Shown one piece after another: positions 46,366-56,100 of a stretch of DNA of 64,000 nucleotides; positions within the stretch are counted from its first letter, which is position 1; every line of letters starts with the position of its first letter. Source of the stretch: Bradymonas sediminis (GTDB lineage: Bacteria; Myxococcota_A; Bradymonadia; Bradymonadales; Bradymonadaceae); the NCBI RefSeq assembly GCF_003258315.1, contig NZ_CP030032.1:3598501-3662500 (forward strand), written 5' to 3'. The notes beneath the pieces were generated by a model. It searched no databases, was not told where the DNA came from, and saw nothing but the letters and a program-made list of their open reading frames with translations. A program made the position numbers and the translations under genes.

Positions 46366-47331
46366 TTAGGCGTTCGGGCCGAACCCGAGCACGATATAGC
46401 CGCCGGACTTCTCGTCTTTCTCCAGCTCAAGCAGGTCCTGCTCCTTGGCCTCCTCGAGCAGGTGGCTGAAGTTGCGGAAGCCGTAGAAGGTCTCGGAGAA
46501 GTGGGGGCGCTTGCGCTTGAGGGTTTGCTTGACCAGCGAAGCCCAGACGTTGGAGTCGCGCTCGCGAAACAGCGCTTCGACCTGCGCCAACACGATCTCG
46601 ATGGCCTCCTCTTTGGAGCCACCTTTGGAGGCCGCCGACTTCTTGGAGTCGTCCTCATTGGCGCCGGTATTGGCGGCGTTGGCCGGCGCGCTGGTGGAGC
46701 TTGCGCTGGCCTGGCTTGCTTTGCTGCTCTTGCTGGCGCGCCGGCTGCTGCCGGATTCGCTGCGCCCCGAGGACTTCGGCGAGCTGGACTTATCGCTGGA
46801 CTTCGAGCGGTTCGAGGACTTCGAGCGGTGCGACGTCGAGCTCTTCTTTTTCTCGCGGACCAGGTCGTCGTAATAGATATATTCGTCGCAGTTCTCCACC
46901 AGCAGGTTGCTGGAGGTATGCTTCACGCCGATGCCGATGACGCGCTTGTTATTCTCGCGCAATTTACTGACCAGCGGCGAGAAGTCGCTGTCGCCGGTGA
47001 GGATGGCGAAGAGGTCGACGTGCTCGTTGCTATAGCAGAGGTCCAGGGCGTCGACGACCATGCGGATGTCGGCGGAGTTTTTGCCCGAATAGGACACGTG
47101 GGGCACCTCGATCAACTCGAAAGAGGCTTCGTGCAACGGCTTCTTAAGCGAGGCGTAATTGGACCACTCGCAATACGCCTTTTTGACGATGACGTTGCCC
47201 TTGTCGAGCAAGCGCTCCAGGACGAGCCCGATGTCGAGTTCGCCGTATTTTGCTTCGCGGACCCCGATGGCCACGTTTTCCAGGTCAGCAAAAATAGCGA
47301 TATTGGGCGTGCGTTCATAAGGTTGGTTCAT
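46366..47331 (-). CDS. NYN-domain (LabA/DUF88-type) protein with C-terminal OST-HTH domain
   Basis: Putative RNase/RNA-binding protein. The N-terminal NYN/PIN-like domain (residues about 8-150) carries the acidic residues expected for metal-dependent nuclease activity: NIAIFADLENVAIG, NSADIRMVVDAL and FAILTGDSDFSPLVSKLREN. A basic Ser/Lys-rich linker of about 80 residues (KSSNRSKSSDKSSSPKSS) follows, and the C-terminal segment (EEAIEIVLAQVEALFRERDSN, then WASLVKQTLKRKRPHFSETFYG) matches an OST-HTH/LOTUS domain. The same combination occurs in eukaryotic MARF1-type RNA regulators and in some bacterial proteins. The target RNA is unknown. It is 112 bp upstream of a kinase gene on the same strand. 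Confidence 0.87.
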   Translation of the reverse strand: MNQPYERTPNIAIFADLENVAIGVREAKYGELDIGLVLERLLDKGNVIVKKAYCEWSNYASLKKPLHEASFELIEVPHVSYSGKNSADIRMVVDALDLCYSNEHVDLFAILTGDSDFSPLVSKLRENNKRVIGIGVKHTSSNLLVENCDEYIYYDDLVREKKKSSTSHRSKSSNRSKSSDKSSSPKSSGRSESGSSRRASKSSKASQASASSTSAPANAANTGANEDDSKKSAASKGGSKEEAIEIVLAQVEALFRERDSNVWASLVKQTLKRKRPHFSETFYGFRNFSHLLEEAKEQDLLELEKDEKSGGYIVLGFGPNA

Positions 47332-47721
47332 ACTAATTTTCCTCGATTAATTGGGCGCCCGCTGAATTTATAAAGTGTTGGGGCGGACGCAGGGGCCGAG
47401 TCGAGCGCGAGTTCAACGGGATTGTCGAGCATTCTCGATCTAAATATTCCCTTGTATTGTCTGCGAGTTCATGCTGAAAACACGCGATTCTCATCCCAGC
47501 AGACCATCCTCCAGCATGAGGCTGAGGGGCTGCTGAGTGGGAAACGTCGTAGACAGCACATCGTTTCGGCCTCTGTGTCTCGCCTGTGCTGGGTGGAATG
47601 TCAACTATAGCCGGAAATAAACCCTCCTGCTGGCACGTTGGCAGCGCAAGCTCGGACCCACATTGGGCGTCCGAGAGTTTTAGGCAGTGTTATTTTATTA
47701 CTTTTGTAGGAGTTTTGAGTA
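47332..47721. other. Upstream region of the outer-membrane protein gene
   Basis: 390 bp without a supported gene; two frames of 62 codons cross it but have no domain. TGGCACGTTGGCAGC (47631-47645) has GG and GC ten bases apart, as in sigma-54 promoters, although the -12 half is imperfect. A good TAGGAG ribosome site stands just before the ATG at 47722. Confidence 0.45.
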
Positions 47722-49017
47722 ATGTTGAACAAACGGAATATTGCGTATTTTTGTGCCGCGACCCTCGCCCTTAGCCTCGTGGGCGTTGCAGACGCGGACG
47801 CATCGACCGCTCGGCGCAACTCGCTTCAGAACAACCGCCTGATGCTCGACCGCGAAGACGTCTTCGCCTTCCCGCAGTTGGCCACCCAATACGCAAATAT
47901 GGTTGGCTTTGACTACGCAGCCGGCGCAGAGCAAGGAAACGCGCTGTTGATCATGGGCGACGAGCGCCTCGCCTATGGTGTGTCGATGCATCGCGGCAAC
48001 CTCTTCGCCTCAGAGATGTACCCCAGCGGCCCGGGCAACGTCCTGGGCGGCCCGAACTCCCCCTTCGGCGGCGCGCTTGCCACATTTGACGCCCGCTCCG
48101 GCAATATCGTCGACGTCTTCGCCGGCTTCGATATGGGCGGCGGTCTGCTGGGCGGACGCCTGGTCCTGGGCAACGGTGGCGCCTCCATCAACCCGGCCAA
48201 CGAAGCCGTGGACGACCAGTCCGCCGGCGAGTTCTACACGGTGCTGCAGGTCGGCTATTCGACCACCGGCCACCTGGCGATTGACACCGCGCTAAACCTG
48301 AACTTCTCGACGATGAGCGTCGATGTTGGCGACGAGACGCCCCTGTCGGGCACCCATATCGGCGTCGGCCTGGACACCCGCGGTATCTATGAGATGCGCG
48401 GACAGATGGACTTCGGCTTCGTCGGTGGCCTGGCATTCCAGAACACCGGCGTTGACCGTGACGTCGCGGGAACGACGACCTCCTCCGGCGAGATGGCCTT
48501 CGCCATCCAGGCAGGCGCAGGCCCCGTCTGGCAAATCGACTCCAAGCGCGCTGCGCCCGTCGAGGGCGAGACGACCGCCGCGGTGAGCGAAGGTCTTGGA
48601 ACGACCATCGCAGCCTACGGTATCCTCGGCTATGAGATGACCAGCACCGACCCGGACGACAGCCAGGACAACGACGGAAGCGGCACCTATGGCGTCCTGC
48701 TGCCGGGCGTCCAGCTCGCCGCCGACATCGAACTCTTCGATTGGCTCTACTTCCGCAGTGGCGCTCAGTATCGCTGGGCCATCGCCGGAAATAGCAGCGA
48801 GACCACCGACGGCGACGACACCAGCTCGCTGCGTGGCCCGGGCGCAACCCCGGCAGGCTATGGCGACGGCTTCGGCTGGAGCACCGGTCTGGGCGTGAAA
48901 GTCGGCGACTTCACCTTCGACGGAACGCTGGCCAATAGCTTCGTGCTCAACGGCCCGAACTTCATCGGCGGCGGAAGCGGATTCCTGACCACCGCGTCGG
49001 CTGAGTATACCTGGTAA
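47722..49017 (+). CDS. Probable outer-membrane protein of unknown function
   Basis: Exported protein of 431 residues. The signal peptide is ATLALSLVGVADADAS or close to it, with cleavage uncertain. The mature sequence is Gly-rich with short alternating strands and ends in AEYTW, an aromatic C-terminal residue as in outer-membrane barrels. Examples of strand pairs are GVGLDTRGIYEMRGQMDFG and GFVGGLAFQNTGVDRDV. Asp-rich loops (TDPDDSQDNDGSGTYG, TTDGDDTSSLRG) could bind calcium. The family is not recognised. A ribosome site AGGAG precedes the ATG, and a strong terminator follows. Confidence 0.75.
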   Translation: MLNKRNIAYFCAATLALSLVGVADADASTARRNSLQNNRLMLDREDVFAFPQLATQYANMVGFDYAAGAEQGNALLIMGDERLAYGVSMHRGNLFASEMYPSGPGNVLGGPNSPFGGALATFDARSGNIVDVFAGFDMGGGLLGGRLVLGNGGASINPANEAVDDQSAGEFYTVLQVGYSTTGHLAIDTALNLNFSTMSVDVGDETPLSGTHIGVGLDTRGIYEMRGQMDFGFVGGLAFQNTGVDRDVAGTTTSSGEMAFAIQAGAGPVWQIDSKRAAPVEGETTAAVSEGLGTTIAAYGILGYEMTSTDPDDSQDNDGSGTYGVLLPGVQLAADIELFDWLYFRSGAQYRWAIAGNSSETTDGDDTSSLRGPGATPAGYGDGFGWSTGLGVKVGDFTFDGTLANSFVLNGPNFIGGGSGFLTTASAEYTW

Positions 49018-49051
49018 TCGCCTGGCGATGACCGACGTATAAGATGAACAA

Positions 49052-49090
49052 AAGAAGCGCCGCTCGACATCGAGCGGCGCTTCTTTTTTT
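49052..49090 (+). terminator. Intrinsic terminator after the outer-membrane protein gene
   Basis: GAAGCGCCGCTCGA (49054-49067) pairs with TCGAGCGGCGCTTC (49070-49083), followed by a seven-T run. It lies between convergent genes. Confidence 0.94.
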
Positions 49091-49122
49091 ACCTCAAACC
49101 TACGCCCATTTGGGCCAGGCGC

Positions 49123-49983
49123 TCAGTCGGGCGACCCGTCGTTTTTGACGGCCTCGATGCGCGCGTAGATCTCGGATTTACGCACCTCGAAGAGCTCAGC
49201 CAGCACGGCCTTGATGCCGCGCGGGCGCATGCCCTCGGCGAGCAACTCGCGGATCTTTGCGTCGATCTGCGCCTCGATATCGGCGTCCTCATCGGCCGGC
49301 ACGAAGGGGGCGAGGATGACGACGAATTCGCCGTAGATCTCGGGGCGATCGGCCAGGTCGGCGCGCACCTCGGCGCAGCTTCCGCGCAGGTACTCCTCGT
49401 GCATCTTCGTCAACTCGCGCGCCGCGCAGACCTCGTGCGCGGGGCCGTAGACCGCCTCGACATCGGCCAGCAAGCCGAGGACGCGCCGCGGTGATTCATA
49501 GAGGATGACGGTGACGCCGAGGGCGCGCAGCGCGCCGAGGCGCTCGGTGCGCGCGCGCGTTTTGCTGGGCAAAAAGCCCTCGAAAAAGAAGCGGTTGGTC
49601 GGCAGGCCCGCCGCGCTCAGCGCCACCATCGCCGCCACCGGTCCGGGGAGCGCGCTGACCGGGTGTCCCGCCTGCGCGGCGGCGCGCACGAGGCGGTAGC
49701 CCGGGTCCGAGATGGTCGGCGTCCCGGCGTCCGACACGAGCACCACGGTGTCACCGGCGGCCAAATTCCCGAGCAATTCGGGGATGCGCTCGGCGGCGTT
49801 ATGCTCGTGATAGCTCACGAGCCGGGGCACCCCATCGACGCGCGCGATGCCGAGTAATCCCAGCAACTTCCCGCTATGGCGGGTGTCCTCACAGGCGATG
49901 ATATCGGCGCCGGCCAGCGCCTGGCGCTGGCGCGCGGTGGCGTCTTCAAGGTTTCCGATCGGCGTCGGGCATACGATGAGCAT
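49123..49983 (-). CDS. rsmI: RsmI, 16S rRNA (cytidine-1402 2'-O)-methyltransferase
   Basis: Methylates the ribose of C1402 in 16S rRNA using S-adenosylmethionine. Tetrapyrrole methylase fold with the family segments MLIVCPTPIGNLEDATARQR, IIACEDTRHSGKLL, LVSDAGTPTISDPGYRLVRA, FFFEGFLPSKTRARTERL and VILYESPRRVLGLLADV. The 286-residue length is normal. An AGGAAGAG site precedes the ATG at 49983. It lies between the giant TPR gene and a convergent outer-membrane gene and seems to be its own unit, because a terminator separates it from the TPR gene. Confidence 0.95.
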   Translation of the reverse strand: MLIVCPTPIGNLEDATARQRQALAGADIIACEDTRHSGKLLGLLGIARVDGVPRLVSYHEHNAAERIPELLGNLAAGDTVVLVSDAGTPTISDPGYRLVRAAAQAGHPVSALPGPVAAMVALSAAGLPTNRFFFEGFLPSKTRARTERLGALRALGVTVILYESPRRVLGLLADVEAVYGPAHEVCAARELTKMHEEYLRGSCAEVRADLADRPEIYGEFVVILAPFVPADEDADIEAQIDAKIRELLAEGMRPRGIKAVLAELFEVRKSEIYARIEAVKNDGSPD

Positions 49984-50064
49984 AACGGTCTCTTCCTACA
50001 AATCGGTGTTCATTCAGGTTTCGGCGCCGGCGGCGGCGCTCCGGGCTGCGGTCAGCGCCGCAAC

Positions 50065-50104
50065 AAAAAAGGACGTCCCCGATACAGGCGGGACGTCCTT
50101 TTTT
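50065..50104 (-). terminator. Intrinsic terminator of the giant TPR gene
   Basis: GGACGTCCC (50071-50079) pairs with GGGACGTCC (50090-50098), flanked by A and T runs on both sides, so it can work in either direction. It stands 20 bp after the stop of the minus-strand giant gene. Confidence 0.9.
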
Positions 50105-50123
50105 CAAACTCAGCGCGACTCGA

Positions 50124-53100
50124 TTAGCCGATGGTCAGGCCAAGGGACTCACGAATCTGGAAGTACTCATCGCTGATGGCGAAGAGGACCAGCTCCTGGA
50201 CGCGCTCTTTGACCGTGGCCTTGCCGATCGGGTTGATGTCGTTGCTGATGCAGCTGACGGCCTCGTGCAAATCGCCGCACATCACCAGACCCATGCGGAT
50301 CGAGGTATGCTCGACCTGGGTGAGCCAATCGGACAGGTCCGGGTTCACCTTCAGCGCGAGGAATTGCTTCATATTCTTCTGCATCATCGAAATCATCTGC
50401 GGCGGCATGGCCTGCAGCTCACGGATGATCTCGGCGCCGGGCTGGCCGATCTGGGCGCCCAAGCCCAGGCTCGGGTCGGTCATATGCATCGCGGCCATGA
50501 ACATCAGCTTGAGGTTCTCGGTCGGGTAGCCGACCGACCCCAGATAATGCTCCGGGCGCATCCAGCACAGGCGCTTGGCGATCATGAATGCCAACTCACG
50601 GTCGCCCTTACCCTGGGTCATATCGGCGCCGATGATGACCGTCGGCACCTCTGCGTTCGCGTTACGAATACCCAGGGCGGCGTCACGCTTGAGGTAGACC
50701 TCGGGAGCGGGGACGAGCGCCTGGGTGCGCGCGGCGTATTTGTAGATCTTGCAGAACGGCATCTGCTGGTCCAGGTCGAGCTTATCCTTGCGCGGATGCA
50801 CGCCCCAGGTGGCCTTGAGTTTGCGCGAATAATAGCCGCGCAAGCCCTGCCCGATGATGCTCATGATATAGGTGATCAGGATATTCTGCTCGTTGCGATA
50901 CAGCAGACGATAGGTCTCCTGCTTGAATTGCCCACGCGCGGCGGGCAGATTCTGGCCGAGGTATTGGCGGTAGAATTTCTCCTCCTGCTCGTTGGCGCGC
51001 TTCAGGTAGCTCAACGCCGCCGACATGCACCAGGCCTTGTCGTATTCCTTGCCCTGGATATAGGCGCGGAACAGGGCACGGTAGCTCTCGGTGCGGAAGG
51101 GGTCGTGCTTGATGAGCTCTTTGTGCTGCTCGGCCGCCCCCTGCGGGTCGTCGGCCTTCTTCTCGTAGAGCTCCGCCAAGATCAGGCGCATCTTGGTGTC
51201 GGCCGGGTTGATCTTCAGGGCGGCGTCGTACGCGCCGATGGCGCTCTGAACGTGCCCCAGTCGGCTTCGGTAGATCTCGCCAAGACCGCTCCACAGCAGC
51301 ACCTTAACGTTCTCCATGGTGCCGTCGTCGTTGTCCCGGATACGGGCCAACATGCGGCGATAGGCGCGCTCGAGCTCTTTCCACTCGCGCGCGGCGGTCA
51401 GAAGTCGGTCGATGCCCTCGAAGGCCTTGAAGAGCTTGACGTTGCTGTTGAGCGCCTCGTCGAAATACTTCACTGCCTCCATTGGGTCGCCAATCTGGTC
51501 GCGGAAGAGCACGCCGACGGCGTAATTCATCTGCGCAACCTTGGCCGGCTGGGTCTGCAGCTCGATGAGTCGGTTGAGAATATCGACCGCCTCGATCCAC
51601 TGCTGCGACTGGGTATACAGCTTGAGCAGCTTGTCCAGGACGAGCATGCTCTTCTCGTCGATGGCCAGCGCCTCGTTATAGACGCCCACGGCGCGGTTGA
51701 AGTCGCTGAGCTGCTGGGTCAGCAAGTCGCCCATACGCGTCAGCATCGCGAAGCGCAGCGACGGGTCGGTCTCGGTCGCCAGCAGGCGACGCGAATACTC
51801 GACGACCTGCTCCCAATTTTGCTGCTCGTCGTACAATTCCACCAGCGCGGTGAGCACCGAGCGGTCCTGGCCGTCGATATCGAGCGCCTTGATATAATAC
51901 TCGATGGCGCGACGGTTCTCGCCGAAGCTGCGGCGGATGTCACCGCAGCGACGGTAGAGCTCGACCTGAGCGTCGTCGTCGAGCTTGTCGAGGTGGTGGA
52001 ACTCGAGGTTATCAAAGACCGCAGCGGCCTTCTGGTAATCCTCGCGCATAAACAGCAGGTGCCCGAGGCCCTTGAGGGTCTCGAAGTCAGCGGAGTCAAT
52101 CTCGTAGGCTTCACGATAATTGAACAGCGCCTTCTCCTGCATCTCCAGGCGCATGAAGGTCTGCCCGGCGCTCAGATACAGCGCGTGCAACTTCTCGGGG
52201 TCTGCGTCGGCGCGATTCGCCTCCTCGATGACGATCTCGAGCAGCGGCACCGCGCGCTCCCATTTTTGCTCACGGATATACATCTCAATGAGCGGCTCGG
52301 CGGCGGCGACGGTGCGCGAGTTATTCTCCAGCGCTGCCTCATAATAGTTGAGGGCGCTGACCTGGTCGTCGAGTTCGCGGTCATATAGCGTACCGATCTC
52401 GGCCAGGTAATCGGCCTTCTCGTCGAGGTCGCGCGAGGCATCTTCGGCCAGCTTAAGCACCCGAATAAAGGGCTGCCACTCGTGCTTGCGCCCCGAGATG
52501 CGACGCATCGCGCCAATGGACTCGGCGTGGCCGGGGACCAACTCAAGCGCCGACAGATACCCGTCTTCGGCGCGGGCGTCGTCCATGAGTTGGTGCTCGA
52601 GGATCTCGCCGATACGCGCGTAGATCTCGGCGCGCTCGGCGTTGTCGCCGACCAGATTCACCAGGCGACCGTAGGAGTCAACCGCGGCCTCATAGGCTTC
52701 GGTCTGCTCCTGGAGCGTGGCCAATTCCATATAGGCGTTGGCCTGGCGCGGGTCGAGCTGGACCGACTGGTCGAAGGCTTCGATGGCGCCGTGCGGGTCG
52801 TCGAGGTTATCGCGGCGCACGCGCGCCAACTCATTGAGCAGTTCGACCCGCTCGGCGTCGACGCGCTCGAACTCGGCGTGACGCGCCAGCACCTCGGCCA
52901 GGTCGAACCAACGCGCCTCGTTGCGATACAGGCGTTGCAGGTTCGACACGGCGCCGACGTTCTCCGGCTGGACCACCAGGATATTGTGGTAGGCCTCGAC
53001 CGCGGCGTCGACGTTCTCGAATTGCTCCTCGTTAATGGCGGCCAATTTGCCGTAGATCGCGACCTGTTCTTCCGGGTCGTGCGACAGGCCGAGCGACTGC

Positions 53101-56100
53101 TCATTGATGTCGAGCAATTCGTTCCACTGCTCGGTCTGCAGGTACAGGCGCTCAAGGGCCTTGAGCGACGGCGCGTGCGCCTGGTCGACGGTGAGCACCT
53201 CGCGGTACGCGTCGATGGCCGAGTAGGGATCCTGCAAGGACTGCTCGTAGATCTCGGCGATGCGCACCCGGATCTCGACGATGGCGTCGGGGTCATAGGT
53301 CGACTCGCATTTCTGCGCGAGGATATCGATGAGCTCTTGCGAGCGATCGTAGGCCTCGAAGAGTCGCTCAAGACTCTCCATGGCGAGGATGTCGGTGTCG
53401 TCGATCATGAGGATCTGACGGTAGGCATCGACCGCCTGGTCGATGTCGCCCATCTGCATCTCGCACAGCTCACCGAGGCGGCGCCACAGGTCGATCTGCT
53501 CGTCGGCCATGCCGGTGAGCTCGATGCGCTTGCGGATGATGTCGGCCATCTCGGGCCACGCCGCGAGTTGCTGGTACAGCGCCTCGAGCTTCTCAAGAAT
53601 CTGGACGTTATCCGGCGTGATGCCCATCGCGCGACGCAGGTGATAGACGGCGTCGTCGGGCTGGTTGAGCTTGTCGGCGTACCAATAACCCACCTTGCGG
53701 CGAAGGTCGGCGGCGTCGAGCCCCTCGTCCATCTCACCCAGGATGCCATTGGCGCGCTCGACCAACTCGCCCCACTGGTTGGTCTCTTCGGCGAGGCGCT
53801 CAAGGTCGGCCCCAAGCTGCTCGTCGTCGAGCGTGGCCGGACCGTATGCGGACAGAAGCACCAGCAGTGCGTTGTCGGGCTGACCGAGGTGCTGCTCGAA
53901 GACGCGCGCGGCGTTTCGCAGCGTTTCAGTACGCTCGAAGGGGTCGCTGTCGACCATCTCGGCGCGCGTCAGATACAGCTCGACCAGACCCTGGAACGCG
54001 GCCGGATCGCCCTGGCTGGTGTAGATGCTCTCCAGCGCGCGACCCGCGTGCATATGAGTCGGGTCGATGTCGAGGATCTGCTGATAGAACGTGATCGCGC
54101 GGGTCGGCTCCACCAATTTGTGTTCCCAGATATCGGCAATCTGGGTCAAAATATCAATGCGCTCGTCCTCGTCTTCGACGCGGTCGACCTTGATCTCAAG
54201 GACCTGCGCGGCTTCAAGCCACATGCCCTCTTGCAGGTACAGGCGCTCGAGGTTCTCCAGCGCGAGCTCGTTGCCCGGCTCGATCGCCATGACGTTCTTC
54301 CACGCGTTAATCGCATCTTGCGAGTCCATGAGCATGTCGCCCTGGACCTCGGCCAGCTCGATCCACAGCGACAGCTTGCGCTCGCCGGGGACGTCTTCGT
54401 GCTCGATGAGCCGGCCGAGCATCTCGGCCAACTCGGGGTAGTCGGCCTGGCGGGTATAAATTCCGCGCAGCGACTCCAGCGCCGGCAGGTGCATCGGGTC
54501 GATGGCCAGCGTATTTCGCCACGCGTCCTGCGCCTGCACTTCGTTGTCGAGCTTGTCCTGCCAGATGACGCCGAGGGACTCGTGCAACACGAGCTTCTCG
54601 CGCGGATTCTCGGTAAGATCAACCTGCTGCTCGAGCACGCGCACCAGGTCATCGAAGCGCTCTTCGTTGAGGTAGAGGCGCTGCAACTCGCTCAGGGCGT
54701 CGAGGTCGGTCGGGTCGATCTTGAGGATCTCATTCCACAGGTCGATGGCGTCGTTGGGGCGCCCGAGCATCTCTTCGGCGAGGTTCGCCATGCGCGAGAA
54801 GAGCTCGATTTTAATCTCCGGCTCGTTCGTGTTCTCAACGCGACGCTGCAGAATATCAAAGAGCTCCTGCCATTGCTGGTGCTCCAGGTGGATCCGCTCA
54901 AGGCGCAGCAGCGACTCTTCGTGCGTCGGACGCACGTCGAGCACCTTGCGGTAGGTGTCGACCGCGTTGCGCGGGTCATCGAGATTATTCTGATAAATCG
55001 TGGCCAGACGGAAGCTCAGCTCGACGATCGCCTCTTCATCGTAGACGCCGTCGATGCGGCGCTGGAGGATGACCGCCAGGTCGGCGTAACGACGGTTATC
55101 TTCATAGATGCGGTCGAGCGCTTCGAGCGCCTGCGGCTCGCTGGGGTCGGTCTCAAGCGCCTGCAAATAGGCGTTCTCGGCTTCCTGCGAGTTATGCAAC
55201 TTCTCGTCGAGCACCCGGGCAAGATTGAGCCACAGCGCCAGGGCGTCCTCGGGGTCGAGGTCCTCTCGGCCAAGCGCGTCCACGTAAAACCCGGCGGCTT
55301 CGGGCCAGGCATTGGTCGTCACGGCGAGCTCGTCGATCAGCGCCAGCACCTCGGGGTCGTCGGGCTTCTCAAAGAGCGCGGCGCCGTAGGCGCTGAGCGC
55401 GCGCGGCTTATCCTCAAGCTCGTGCAAGAGAATGCGCCCCACGTGCATCAACATCTCGTGGCGCTGCAGGTGGTCGCTGACCATCTCCAGGCGCTGCAGG
55501 TAGATCTCGACCAGCTTCTCGTGCTGGCCCTTCTCCAGATAATGCGGCTCAAGGATATCCGAGATGCGCTGAACGGCCTGGCCGGACATAAACATCTGCT
55601 CAAGCGACTGAATCGCCTGCGGATTATCGGGGTCCTCCATCAACACGGTCTGATAGACGTCGATGGCGTCATCGGGCTGGTCCAACGCTTCCTGGTGCAA
55701 CATACCCAGGCGCAGGCGCAGCTCGAGGGCGTCCTGCGGCTCCTTGCTGGCGTAGATGCGCGTGCTCAGGATGCCGGCGAGGTTCTCCCACTGGCCTTCG
55801 CGCTGATAGAGGCGGTCAAGGGCCAGCACCGCGGTCTCGTTATCGGGCTCAGCGTCGACGACCGCGAGGAAGCGCTCAATCGCCATCTCGCTATCATTGA
55901 GTTCTTCCTCATAGATGCGCGCGATTCTGAGCTGAAGCTCGGTGATGGCGTCCGGAGACGTGGTCTCATAGAGCGCGTCATCCAGGCGAACAATCAAGAC
56001 TTCCCAGGCGTGCATCTCGCGCGCCAGGCGCTCGAGATTCTCAAGCACATCGCGGCGTCCCGAGTCCACGCTCAACGCGCTGACGTGAGTGCCGAAGGCG

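Noticed and set aside
47422-47610. 62-codon plus-strand frame before the outer-membrane gene
   Set aside because: No domain or ribosome site; likely part of the leader/promoter region.
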